Part shown: piece after piece, positions 23,884 through 35,060 of the stretch | Numbering within the stretch: the first letter of the stretch is position 1 | Layout of the letters: each line of letters opens with the position of its first letter | NCBI RefSeq assembly: GCF_963966145.1 | Contig: NC_091048.1 | Location: forward strand, 28,582,001-28,646,000 | Reading direction: 5' to 3' | DNA length: 64,000 nucleotides | DNA from: Tenebrio molitor | Lineage: Eukaryota; Arthropoda; Insecta; Coleoptera; Tenebrionidae | Notes under the pieces: generated by a model | What the model saw: only the letters and a program-made list of their open reading frames with translations | Databases searched by the model: none | What the model was told of the DNA's origin: nothing | Made by a program: the position numbers and the translations under genes

Positions 23884-25551
23884 TAATAAAGTTTTTGAAT
23901 GAAGAAAAATCACGAGAAATATGGTAAATCGATGCGAATTTGTACTCTTTTTCAAGATAACAAGACGTGAGAGATGACAGGGTTTTTGACAATTTCGAAT
24001 CGATTTTCGTATTATGACAATCGCACGTTTAGTGTCATTCCGTGCGACGCCAGCGCCAATTAAGCTCAACCGATCCATCCCAGCGCGCTCCACGCTCATT
24101 TGTCCGTTAATGTCAATCGTGCATCAATCACCTTCGAAAAGAAGAAAAGCCGTCGGCCTTACGAAGTCTCGATTTCACAGTCGCATTTGATAATTTGATC
24201 TAGGCAGCGACAGGACCTCGCTACCAAAATGTTCGGTGGCTCGACATATGACCAAACAATTCAGACAAAGCCGCCGGTTACGACAGGAAACGAGCTGTTT
24301 CTTCTCTTGTTCGGGCAACTTTCGCCCCGATTGGCCCCGTGGAAAAAATCGCCATCGACAATTAGGCAGATGTCGCCGGTGTCGGCCTCCTTGATGCGCC
24401 TGGGCGTGCTTTGTTTATCAACAACTATAATCTAGTGCGCTTAGGTGAAACAGAGCCAACTATGTTCGGCCGCCTTTCCCATTTGATCCGAGATAAGTCG
24501 CCTGCTCAACATAAACCAGGCCCTTAATGCGGTAGCCATGTTTGTTCGCGGCACCCTAAACTGTCACAACTCGATCGGCCGAAACCAATCTCTACTCGGC
24601 TAAGTAGGTAATGAGTTAAGTCGGCTTAACTGGATGCACTCGAAGAAACCTCCGCACAATTAGACTCGAACGATTACCCTAACCAGTGGATTACGAAATA
24701 TGTGGCCGATGCTGGACCGAATAAAAACTAAACAAGCTGAAAATTGCTTAAAAAGGAGAAAAACCAAACACTCGCTTCCTGATTGCCGGCGGTCGCTTCA
24801 GTAAATTGCTAAGCCGCTAAGACTTGTCGCTAAGTTATATTGTCCGGATTTTTTCCTATTCCAGTAATAGCTATTAGTTATTGCTTTTGTAGCGGCGCAT
24901 TAACGACCATTAACATTTATTTTACATATGTCCGGTGCTGCATTGACAACCGCACCGATTGATTAATCTCTAAATTACTGTTACAACGACATTATTCTCG
25001 TTTCGGTTTCCTGATCTTGTAAGTGTGGGGTTGCTCCATTTCAAATATCTCGAGAATCGTAAAACCATTCATCTTCTACGAAGAACTTACCAGTTATTCG
25101 AGTTTGCCTTTTTTAAATTCTTCGAATTGCCGAGAGTTGTTCTGGAAGATGTTTGTTGGAGGTTTAAATTCAGCAAAAACGCTACCAAACCAAGAGAAAT
25201 GCGGTTTTTAACACTCGACATTTTTACCACACGATGTTAATCATTCAGGTCAAATTTCAAAAAAATCTTCAAATTAATTCCTCATGTTTTTCCGGGTTTC
25301 TGCATTTTTTTATATACATATTTGATTTATTATTTTCTTTATTTGATGTTTATTGCAGGTGCGACGTTTAAATTTATTATTTGGATTATACGCACATTAC
25401 ACATTTACTATATTACTACTATTAAAAAAAGGGGCACCGCATCGAGGCCGGGTTAATTTATCATTCCGGAGATTTCAATCAAGTAATGATAATTCCTTTA
25501 CCATATCATGTAAATCCTGTAATGTATCTATAAAGTATTGACGGAACTTTC
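23884..25551. other. Intronic sequence without a gene
   Basis: Mixed composition, GC-richer at 24040-24480. Short plus-strand frames at 24229-24435 and 25023-25240 are unremarkable. No repeat copies noticed. Confidence 0.4.
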
Positions 25552-25602
25552 CGGCGGCCACCCACCCAAATGCTGACCGCGTCCGATCTTGCTTAACTTC
25601 AC
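25552..25602 (-). pseudogene. 5S rRNA-like fragment, copy 1
   Basis: The minus strand reads GAAGTTAAGCAAGATCGGAC, then GCGGTCAGCATTTGGGTGGG, then TGGCCGCC. It matches the middle of eukaryotic 5S rRNA, including box A (AGTTAAGC) and most of box C (TGGATGGGTGACC in the family). The 5' third and the 3' end are missing. A MITE begins exactly where the similarity stops. Either a 5S pseudogene or a piece of a 5S-headed SINE. Confidence 0.65.
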
Positions 25603-25806
25603 TATACAGGGTGTTTTTGAAAGTTATGCAGAAATTTTAACCACGACCTACTGGCTTCATGTAGAACTCGGAAAAAATATTTAAAAAATTCTGTCAAAAA
25701 ATGAAATGACATTTATTTTTTTGCTACAATATTTTTTCCGAGTTTTACATGAAGCCAGTAGCTCGTGATTAATATTTCTGCACAACTTTCAAAAACACCC
25801 TGTATA
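25603..25806. mobile_element. MITE family F, 204-bp foldback
   Basis: TATACAGGGTGTTTTTGAAA at the left is mirrored by TTTCAAAAACACCCTGTATA at the right. Inverted homology continues for about 85 bp on each side (ACTGGCTTCATGTAGAACTC against GAGTTTTACATGAAGCCAGT), leaving only a short loop. Confidence 0.9.
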
Positions 25807-25959
25807 ACTGTATTGTTATAAAAGGGAAATAAATGAAGCTTTGAGGTAGATTTTCTAAAGAAATAACTACATAAAATTAGAAAACTGTTTGGTTCTGTCT
25901 CTGAGCGGTCCCGGTTCCGGCGGAAACGACAGCAAATTCCTGGTGGAAGCATAATTCAC

Positions 25960-26330
25960 CTGTCCAAATTAACGAGATCCTCGTTACATAATTCCCGAAA
26001 ATCGAATGTCTCGAATTAAAATTCGGTGGGAGCGGCCGTAAATCAGGCCGCCATCTCCAGATATACGAGCGAGCCCGGTGACGATATTAATAAACCGGAG
26101 TTTTATCGTGCGCCCCGGACGAACCCTCGCCAGGCAATAACCACGGATTAATTAATTATTTAATAAACCTAACGATCCCAATTTCCTGGGTGATGGGTAC
26201 AAAAACCGCGCCCGTTTTCTACAAAGTAAACTGACGTGGCGTTTTCCTGCGCTAATTATCTCCCTTTAATTAATATCGGCCAACGAAAATAGCCGCGTGA
26301 TTAATCGTCCCGTAGGCTATTGTGGCGGCG
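25960..26330. other. GC-rich single-copy island with TAAT cluster, candidate enhancer
   Basis: GC-rich blocks flank ATTAATTAATTATTTAATAA at about 26147-26166, and TTAATTAATATC is at about 26267. Dense homeodomain cores inside otherwise GC-rich unique intronic DNA are consistent with, but do not prove, a regulatory element. Confidence 0.35.
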
Positions 26331-28180
26331 GCGAAAAATAAATCCGGGGGGCAGCGGATCAGGTGGCGGTGTTGTGACACTCCGAGATGTCGAACGCGTT
26401 TAGGGACGCACTTGAGATCCATTCGGGTTGACATGTTGTGCCCTCGCCATTTGTCAAAGCGATTTATTACCAGACAGGCCCAAACTTGTCGCTTCTTAAT
26501 TCACACAAAACACAAAAAAAAAATACATTCAAAACTTCACTTGAACTCTTCCGACGCAACCAATTATTTAATTTACTGCAATTACGCTTAATACGAGACA
26601 CCTGCATTCAGTTCACACCTTTTAAACAACGACAAATTGTTGCAATTTCTTCATTGCGCAGGAAACAACTGTTTCGAGGAATTATTACTTTTCAAGTTTC
26701 AAGTGCAAGGATGTGTCAGTCGGGTAACGAAAGTGGGAAAATAGAAATAATTTTTTAACGCATCGAAACAAAAATTGTCGCCGAGGTCGCTTGCGGCCGA
26801 GGCATGACAATTTCAAGGATGTTAAAGGATTCGCGGCCAACATGTATATTATACCTACACAACTTGTTTTAGGTGCGCGAAGTGCTCGTTTCGCGTACAG
26901 TTGCAGAAAAAATTATTTTTGTTTGGTCCGAATCGGTGTGTGAATTTTTTCTGTGATCAATTAGGTGTCTCGAGTCCATTTAATTTAGACAAACAGCGCC
27001 GTTCAACGAAGCAATAAAACGTATCCTCAAACAAACAAATAACACCTAATCCAGATTAAAGAAGGTGTCAGGGTAATAGTGACATATAGGCCGAAGGGGG
27101 CACCGCAGTCGGATAAATCACTCAGCAGAGCGACATATTAGTCAGGGGCACCACCCCCCGAAGAGCGAAACCACCACAGATTGTGTTACCAATTTGGCGT
27201 AATACACACACACGAACTATGATCACCCGATCTTCGACTGGAACTTAGGGGTTGTGCACTAAACACGGTACAATTAGTAAACGATACTAACTAGTGCTTA
27301 ACTATGTCTGGTAAATATCAAATTGCAATTAGAAGAAACGGGCCGACGTCGACGACGCCAACTAATAACAGACGAGAGCAGAAAAATTCCCTCTCCGTGA
27401 TTTATATCTTAATAGTAAGACTCGTTACGGCGCAAATTGTTTTCGTATTACCGCTCAGTTATTACGATAATTTATTGGTCGCGTTGCTAAAGAGGCCTTT
27501 GCGCAATTTAGAAACGTGCAACGGCGGGCCAAAGGGCACGGACGCGACACGACTAGAAGTGGACGTCACGTGGTGGCGAGTGTACGACAATGCAGTGGAA
27601 ATCTAGCCACGCCCATACACTTCTGGGGCGCGACTGCGACAGTGTCATTTTAAAAATTCATTTTAATCGTAATTGCGGTGCTCGTGTAATGAGCAACGAT
27701 AAGAATGTAATTGTTATGAGATAATTGCGCGATTAACGTGCAGGGTGTAAAATGTTTTTGTCGATTTTTTGGTTTGCAACGCTTTCGCCAGGACAAAAAC
27801 GTCAACGAGCTCCGCAATCGATGCACTTCACAGAGCGTCCGTTATTAAGAGTCGGCAAAAAGAATTAATTAATTACGGCGATTTGTTGCGGCTTCTATAA
27901 TTTCCATTATGTGAAACAATATCAATAAATATCAGGTAGAGGTGGGACTTGGAGGCGATATCTGCGAGCTTCTAGGAAATTAAAATGAAGCAAAGAAAAA
28001 TCCATCAGGAGGCCGTTCAGGTAAATAATTTGAATCAATGCAGCGCTTCGTGCCTTTGCGGAATGTCATTAGCGGGTTTTTGCGGCGCTGAGCAAAATCG
28101 AAGTGTCCAAGAAGTGTAGTTTTGTGTTTGTATTTTTTTAGTGGGAGAAAAATGTGAAATGGCTTGCGCGGGCATGGTAA
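26331..28180. other. Intronic sequence without a recognised gene
   Basis: Frames at 26322-26758 and 27304-27606 have no recognisable domain, and the flanks carry no good splice pattern. AT-rich with GC-richer patches at 27100-27200 and 27520-27620. Confidence 0.4.
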
Positions 28181-28189
28181 TTCATTGTT

Positions 28190-29700
28190 CATGGTACAGA
28201 ATGGGGTTCTCAAGTGTGGAAAAACACCAAGAGCTTGTGCATTTTATATTAGGAATTTTATGTGATGTCATATTTTCAAAAACTGGGCAACAGAGTAAGC
28301 ACATTTGCCGTTGCCAAAGTTGAGATTCGGAGGAAATTGTTCTGCAATTAAAAAAATGTAGACAGGTGGTAAATTAATGAGGTTCTAAAGTGTATAAAAG
28401 CATGAATATCTTGTGCATTTTATATTTCTAAGGTTTCTCGAGTTTTATGCGATGCCATATGAAGTTTTCCTTGTTACGCATTTTCTTCTGGTTTCATATC
28501 TAGCGTTAGATTCGCTTTTTGTTCATTACATTTCGAAAAATTTTCAAAAAGCGGACAACAAAGTAAGCACATTTGCCATTGCCAAAATTGCAATTTTGAG
28601 AAAATTCTTCTACAATAAAAAATGTAGGGAGGTGATAATAGAACAGGGTTCTAAATGTGTTAAAAACATCAAGAGCTTGTGCATTTTATATTTGTGATGT
28701 TTTTCAACGTTTGTCTATGTTTATGTGATGCCATATGCACTTTTATTTTGTCATATACATTCTTCTGCTTTCATATTTAGCTTTAGATTTGCTTTTTCTT
28801 GTTTTATATTAAAAAAATAAATAAAATGGGACGCCAAATTAAGCACACTTGCCATTGCCAAGGTTGCAATTCTGAGGAAATTGTTGTACAATAGAAAAGT
28901 GTAGATGGGTGATAATAGAATGGGATTATAAAGTGTATTAAAAACACCAACAGCTTGTGCATTTTATATTTGTGATGTTTTTCAACGTTTGTCCATTTTA
29001 TGTGGTGCCATATTCACTTTTACCTTTTTATATAGGTACATTTGCTTTTTGTTCGTTACATTTTAGAAAATGTACCAAAAAAGAGGCATCAGAGTAAGCA
29101 CATTTGCCGTTGCCAAGACTGCGATTCTTAGAAAATTGTTTTACAATTAAAAAAAAATGTAAGGAGGTGGTAAATGAATGGGGTTTTAAAGTGTTTTAAA
29201 AAAACCAACAGCTTGTACATTTTATATTTGTGATGTTTTTCAACGTTTGTCGATTTTATGTGGTGGCACATTCACTTTTGACTTTTGTATATTTTTTTCT
29301 ACTTCATATTTAGCTTCACATTTGCTTTTTGTTCATTACATTTTAGAAAATTTATCAAAAAAGGGGCATCAGAGCAAGCACACATTTGCGGTTGCCAAGA
29401 GCGCGATTCTGAGGATTTTGATCTACAATTTAAAAAAATGTAAGGAGGTGGTAAATGAATGAGATTCTAAAGTGTGTAAAAACGTCAACAGCTTGTTCAT
29501 TTTATATTTGTGATGTTTTTCCAGTTTTCTATATTTTATGTGACATTTGTCTTGCTACATTAATTCTTCTGCTTTCATATTTATCTTTAGTTGTGCTTTT
29601 TGTTCGTTATATTTTCGAAAATATTCAAAATTGTGTCGAGAGATTAAGCACACTTGCCATTGCCAAAGTAGCAATTGTGTAAAAAATGTAGGAAAGTTTC
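28190..29700 (+). repeat. Tandem array, unit ~270 bp, about 5.5 copies
   Basis: The module GTAAGCACATTTGCCGTTGC or a variant lies at about 28294, 28563, 28842, 29094, 29375 and 29644 (period 252-280). It is followed each time by GATTCTGAGGAAATTG, AAAAAATGTAAGGAGGTGG, a TGCATTTTATATTTGTGATG block and a TTTGCTTTTTGTTCATTACA block. The frames at 28413-28697, 29247-29462 and 29455-29682 are successive reads of this array and not genes. Confidence 0.85.
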
Positions 29701-29749
29701 TGTTGGGGGTAGTGGTAAAGATATGTTTTAAGTGTGGGTCTGGCATTCC

Positions 29750-30660
29750 TCTTGCGGGGTTTTAGGGCTCCGTCAGGGCGCAATAAAAGGTGATCCTTGG
29801 AATTAATAGCCGGCCCCAGCGGCGTAAATCTAATTCCCATTTAAGATAAAAATTTGAAAGTCGGGGGCAGTAAACCGGGATGGGGGCAATTAGACAAAGC
29901 ACAAGCAAAGACAATGCTACCAAGCAATAAATCGCCAATAAACCTGTCGTATTTTTAGTGGGGCAATAAAACGCGGCGGCCACAGCGCCAGCCCCGACAA
30001 AGGCGCTCGCGCCCCTAACCTCGATTGATGGTCCGCATCGAGATGTAGCGCGCCGCCCCCGCCAGAAAATCATTACCTAATTAGGGCCATTTACGTCGAA
30101 AATAATCAAGGGTCGTGCCGTTATCGGGATCTGTTGCGTGCGGGGGGCGCGTCGCAACCCCGGCATGCAAATGCGAAGACGCGGTCTCGAGAGGTCAGCG
30201 AAGGCGGCGAGAGCCGAGTGCGGTCGATAAATCACCGACCTAATAATATATCAGTCAATTAAATTCGTGATTTACGGTCCCTCGAGTGCATTGTTGGTTT
30301 TCTTTTGTTTTCGCCGGGGGTACGTCTTACGCAATCGGGGTTCGATTATTCCAGGGTGCAGTAATCACGCTGTCACTCCTGCAAATCTAATTGAAATTCG
30401 CATTTACAACCGGGACCTGTCATTTTCTCGTTCGCGGGGATTAACTGGCGCGAGGCACGCTAATCGACCCGCCGAGGAGGTCGGGGGCGGCGCCGTAGGA
30501 CGAAGATCCGGGCTGGGACGGCTCCGGGACGTTGTACAGATAATTCGCTTATAATTCTGCAAAGGGGTTTTATGCAATTGCGCCGGCATCGTCGTTAGCG
30601 GTTTCGCAGTGCCCCACATAATTAAAGGTGGCAGAGGCGATGCGAAGGCCTTGCGAACAT
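29750..30660. other. GC-rich single-copy island, candidate regulatory element
   Basis: Strongly GC-rich in places (29980-30060, 30130-30230, 30440-30520), with intervening TAATTAG and TAATATATCAGTCAATTAAA. No repeat copies. Overlapping frames on both strands are chance frames. Confidence 0.35.
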
Positions 30661-31686
30661 TACAGAAGAAGTTTTGTGATTTATTTTAATTTCCGAGAAG
30701 TGGAAGGCGGGGACTTGCCACCTTCACGACGCAGGGGATATTATTTATTAATATTATTTCACGCGAACTGAATTTTTTGCGTTAGGAAATAATGCCAAAT
30801 GTTAAGGGTTGTGGAAAGCTTGACCTAAAGATTCTTTGTTTTGGACAAAAGGACGAAGAATGTTGGACTGTTTCTCGCCGCTCGGCTAAACTCGAATGAG
30901 CCTTTCACTTCGGAGCGTGTGACGTGACGCCTGACGCGTGACGGCGCAACAGTAAAACTAATTCAACGCCCGGGAATAATGTCGCGGTGCGCCTAAAGAG
31001 ATTTTCACTCCAAAAAAGAAATCAAAAAATGTGTTACCTAACTGTAATGAAATTATAAAAAAATCTTTTTGAGAAAAACGCACTCTTTGGATATAACTTT
31101 TGTGACAGAAATATCTTGATCTAAAGCATTCTTGTTTTGGACTAAACAAAAAAGAAAATAAAGCAAAGGTGTCTTTACCTCGTTTTCAAAATTTATACAG
31201 GGTGTTTTCAAAATTTTTCCAAAAACTGCACCACTTCAATCTTTCAACTGCTGACAGACATCTCAACTCCTCTCGCACAAAAAATCTTCACAGAAGACAG
31301 ACCCGTGGGTCGTCAATGTGGAATGCATAATCCATATTTACTCGTCATTTGCATAAGGGGAGGTCATGGAAATCTTGACGGTTTTTCTGTGTAAATTTGT
31401 CTCATTATGCATCATAACAGAAGACACATTTACACACTCGACTGTCTAATTAAGCAAAAAACACAACAACCCAAAAAAATCAATTCCTAACGCATTAACA
31501 TTAATGAGAATCCTGTCACAGGAAGATTGATGCATAAGCAATAAAACGCCAATAAATAAATAAATCGTTGGGTTCACTTGACAAATCACTGTTTATTCCA
31601 GGACGAGAAAGAAAAGAGAATTTAGTACCTAAAACAAGCATCAGGGAAAGTTCGTAAAAACTAGGTATAACGAAATGCGGTTTTTC
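30661..31686. other. Intronic sequence without a gene
   Basis: AT-rich. A single TATACAGGGTGTTTTCAAAA end at about 31195 looks like a lone MITE terminus, but I found no partner end nearby. Confidence 0.4.
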
Positions 31687-31734
31687 GGGGGCCACCCATC
31701 CAAATGTTAACCGCGCCCGTCGTTGCTTAGCTCA
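31687..31734 (-). pseudogene. 5S rRNA-like fragment, copy 2
   Basis: The minus strand reads GCTAAGCAACGACGGGCGCG, then GTTAACATTTGGATGGGTGG. It covers the same window of 5S rRNA as the copy at 25552 and shares with it the variant CATTTGG and GGGTGGCC where 5S usually has TACTTGG and GGGTGACC. The shared changes suggest a common derived source rather than two independent 5S pseudogenes. Confidence 0.6.
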
Positions 31735-32689
31735 GCTTATTCGTGAATATTATGATTATAATTGTAGAAACCGGTGGATCTGGATGTTCGAAAGCACCTC
31801 GACAGCAACCGTGTCCAGTTCGGTAGAAAACCCATCGCCTCGGCTAAAAAACAGCCAACAAAAACCTCCACTGCCGTGTTCCACTGATTACAAGAGCCGA
31901 AGAGGTCGGCTCGCTTTTCATGTGTACGTGGCGCATTTAAAGTCGGTAGCGCGCGGTACTAGTCGATCAGAAAAGCCTCCGATGATCACGTATAATGATT
32001 TTTTGTTGGCGTGATTTCAACGTTCGGTAGCTCTACCACGTAGTACCGACCGCAATTATTTTTAAATTGTGAGAACGCGGTGGTGTGCGATTTGGTTATG
32101 ACGATTTGATCGTCGCTGCCATTACGCAATCAAATCGGTATGACTTTCTCATGGGCGCAAAGGTTGCGGGCGAAAAACTCCCGATTCTCGTTAGTCGCAA
32201 CAAGGTGGTGCGCGCTCTCGCCAGCAAATTGACAATTAAGATTTTTCACGCCGGCAAAAACTCGTCGACTTGAGTTGGCATTTGTAAGTGTCTGCGAGTC
32301 AATTACGCTTGCAAATTTTTACAGTTACCTCCATTACCGACACTCGATTGCTAAAAATACTGTCAGACCGGTGGGTTTTCAACGAGCGAGACCACTCTTC
32401 TAGTCGGTCTTATCTTTATTATTATTCTTGGTTTTAATCGAAGATGTGGAGGTCGTAAAAGAGATCTCGAAATTCGGGTCAAAATTTTCGACGGTTTCGG
32501 TGTTTATGGTCTTAATTAAAACATGACGCTACAAGAATTTCTATTGTAATGGTGACTATAAAACTCCACAGACTAACTCAGTGGTCATAAAATTGTTGAC
32601 TGTTATTTGAAGAATTAATATAGAGCTGATGCATATCTAGGCAGTAAACTCGGACGTATAAAGTTTTCATCACAGAGTGCAATAAATTA
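31735..32689. other. Intronic sequence without a gene
   Basis: Includes a somewhat GC-rich stretch (31780-32050). Frames at 31784-32014 and 32085-32273 are not recognisable. Confidence 0.4.
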
Positions 32690-35060
32690 AGAGAAAGAAC
32701 TAAACACCATTTTGGGATGGGGCCATTAATCAATTAGATATTGTAATTAATTGAATTAGTTATTTTAGTTGTTGTACTTGTTCTAGTAGTGCCAAATCGG
32801 TAATATCAAAAAAAGAACTAAACACAATTTTCTGTTGAGCAATTAATCAATTAGGAACTGAAATTAATTGAATTAATTATTCCGCTTGTGTCCTAATTAT
32901 GCCAAATCTTTAATATCTGAGGAAAATTGGTAATTGTGGTTCGATAATTACTGAACACCATTTTGGGATGGGGCAATTCATCAATTAGGAATTTAAATTA
33001 ATTGAATTATTTATTTTGGTTGGTGTACTTGTTCTAGTGATGCCAAATCGTTGATATCTGAAGGAAATTAATAATTGTGGGTTAGATAGCGATAAGAAAA
33101 AGAAGTAAACACAATTTTAGAATGGAGCAATTCATCATATAGAAGTTGTAATTAATTGAATTAATTATTTCACTTATACCTACTCGTTCTAGTAGGACCA
33201 AATCGGTAATATCTGAGGGGAAATTGGTAATCGTGGGTTAGATAACGACAAAAAAAGAACAACACAATTTTCGGTTGAGCAATTAATCAATTAGGAACTG
33301 AAATTAATTGAATTAATTATTCCGCTTGTTGCACTAATTCCAGTGATGCCAAATCGGTGATATCTGGAGGAAATTGGTAATTGTGGGTTAAATAGGGATA
33401 AAAGAAAGAACTAAACACAATTTTGCCATTGATCAATTCATCAATTAGAAATTGTAATTAATTGAATTTTTTATTTTGGTTGGTACACTTGTCCTTGTGA
33501 TGCCAAATCGGTAATACCTGAAGGAAATTGGTAATTGTTGGTTAGATAACGATAGGGCAAAGAACTAAACACCACTTTGGGATGGGGTAATTAATCAATT
33601 AGGAATTGAAATTAATTGAGTTAATAATTTCATTTGTTCCACATGTTCTAGTGATGCTAAATCGTTGATATCAGAAGGAAATTAATAATTGTGGGTTAGA
33701 TAGCGATAAGAAAAAGAAGTAAACACAATTTTGGAATGGAGCAATTCATCATATAGAAATATTAATTAATTGAATTAATTATTTCACTTATACTCGTTCT
33801 AGTAGGACCAAATCGGTAATATCTGAGGGGAAATTGGTAATTGTGGGTTAGATAACGACAAAAAAGAACTAAACACAATTCTCGGTTGAGCAATTAATCA
33901 ATTAGGAACTGAAATTAATTGAATTAATTATTCCGCTTGTTGCACTAATTCCAGTGATGCCAAATCGGTGATATCTGGAGGAAATTGGTAATTGTGGGTT
34001 AAATAGCGATAAAAGAAAGAACTAACACAATTTTGCAATTGATCAATTCATCAATTAGAAATTGTAATTAATTAAATTATTTATTTTGGTTGCTATACTT
34101 GTCCTTGTGATTAGTAATATCTGAAGGAAATTGGAAATTGTTGGTTAGATAACGATAGGGCAAAGAACTAAACACCACTTTGAGGGTAGTTAAACAATTA
34201 GGAATTGAAACTAATTGAATTAATAATTTCATTTGTTGCACATATTCTAGTGATGCCAAATCAGTCATATCTGAAGGAAATTAGTAACCGTGGGTTAAAT
34301 AGTGATAAAAGAAAAAATTAAACACAATTTTCGGATGGAGGAATTAATCAATTAGCAATTGTAATTAATTGAATTATGTAGTTATTTTAGTTGTTGTCCT
34401 AGTTCTAGTAGGGCGAAATGGGTAATATCTAATATCTGAAGGAAGATTGGTAATCGTGGGTTAAATAACGACAAAAAAAGAACTAAACACAATTTTGGGG
34501 TGGAGCAATTAACCAATTAGGAACTGAAATTAATTGAATTAATTATTCCGCTTGTCGTACATGTCCTAATTATGCCAAATTAGTAATTATACGTTAAATA
34601 GCGATAAGAGAAAGAACTAAACAAAATTTTGGGATGGAGCAATTATTCAGTTACAAATTGTAATTAGTTGAATTAATTATTTTCCTTGTTGGACTTGTTC
34701 CAATGGTGCTAAATCGGTTGTCTTAGAGAAATTGGTAATTGTGGGATAAAAAACTATAAAAAAAGAATGAAATACAAGTTTGAGATGAAGCAATAAATCA
34801 ACTGGAAATTGTAATTAATTAAATTAGTTATTTTACTTGTTGCTCTTATTCTAGCAGTGCCAGATCGGTAATATCTGAAGAAGTTGGTAATTGCGGGTTA
34901 GATAACAAGAAAAAGAACTAAATGCAATCCTGGGATGGAGCTATGAATCAATTAGAAATTGTGATTAATTGAATAAATTATTTCGCTCATTGCACTTGTT
35001 CTAGTGATGCCAAATCGGTAATATCTGCAGGAAATTGGTAATTGTGGGTTAGATATCGTG
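32690..35060 (+). repeat. ~152-bp satellite-like array with four-monomer higher-order repeat, rich in homeodomain cores
   Basis: About 16 monomers, each with AGAACTAAACACAATTTTGG, GCAATTAATCAATTAG, a palindrome of type AATTAATTGAATTAATT, TCTAGTGATGCCAAATCGG and GGAAATTGGTAATTGTGGG. The palindrome recurs at 147-155-bp spacing over most of the array. Monomers at 33071-33660 repeat in the same order at 33685-34270, giving a 614-bp higher-order unit of four monomers. The array is inside the ladybird intron and non-coding. Confidence 0.9.

Noticed and set aside
28190..29700. CRISPR array
   Set aside because: The unit is ~270 bp with no short identical repeats separated by unique spacers, and the window is eukaryotic.
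31195..31215. Another TACAGGGTGT-ended MITE
   Set aside because: Only one end was found. Without an inverted partner it cannot be delimited.
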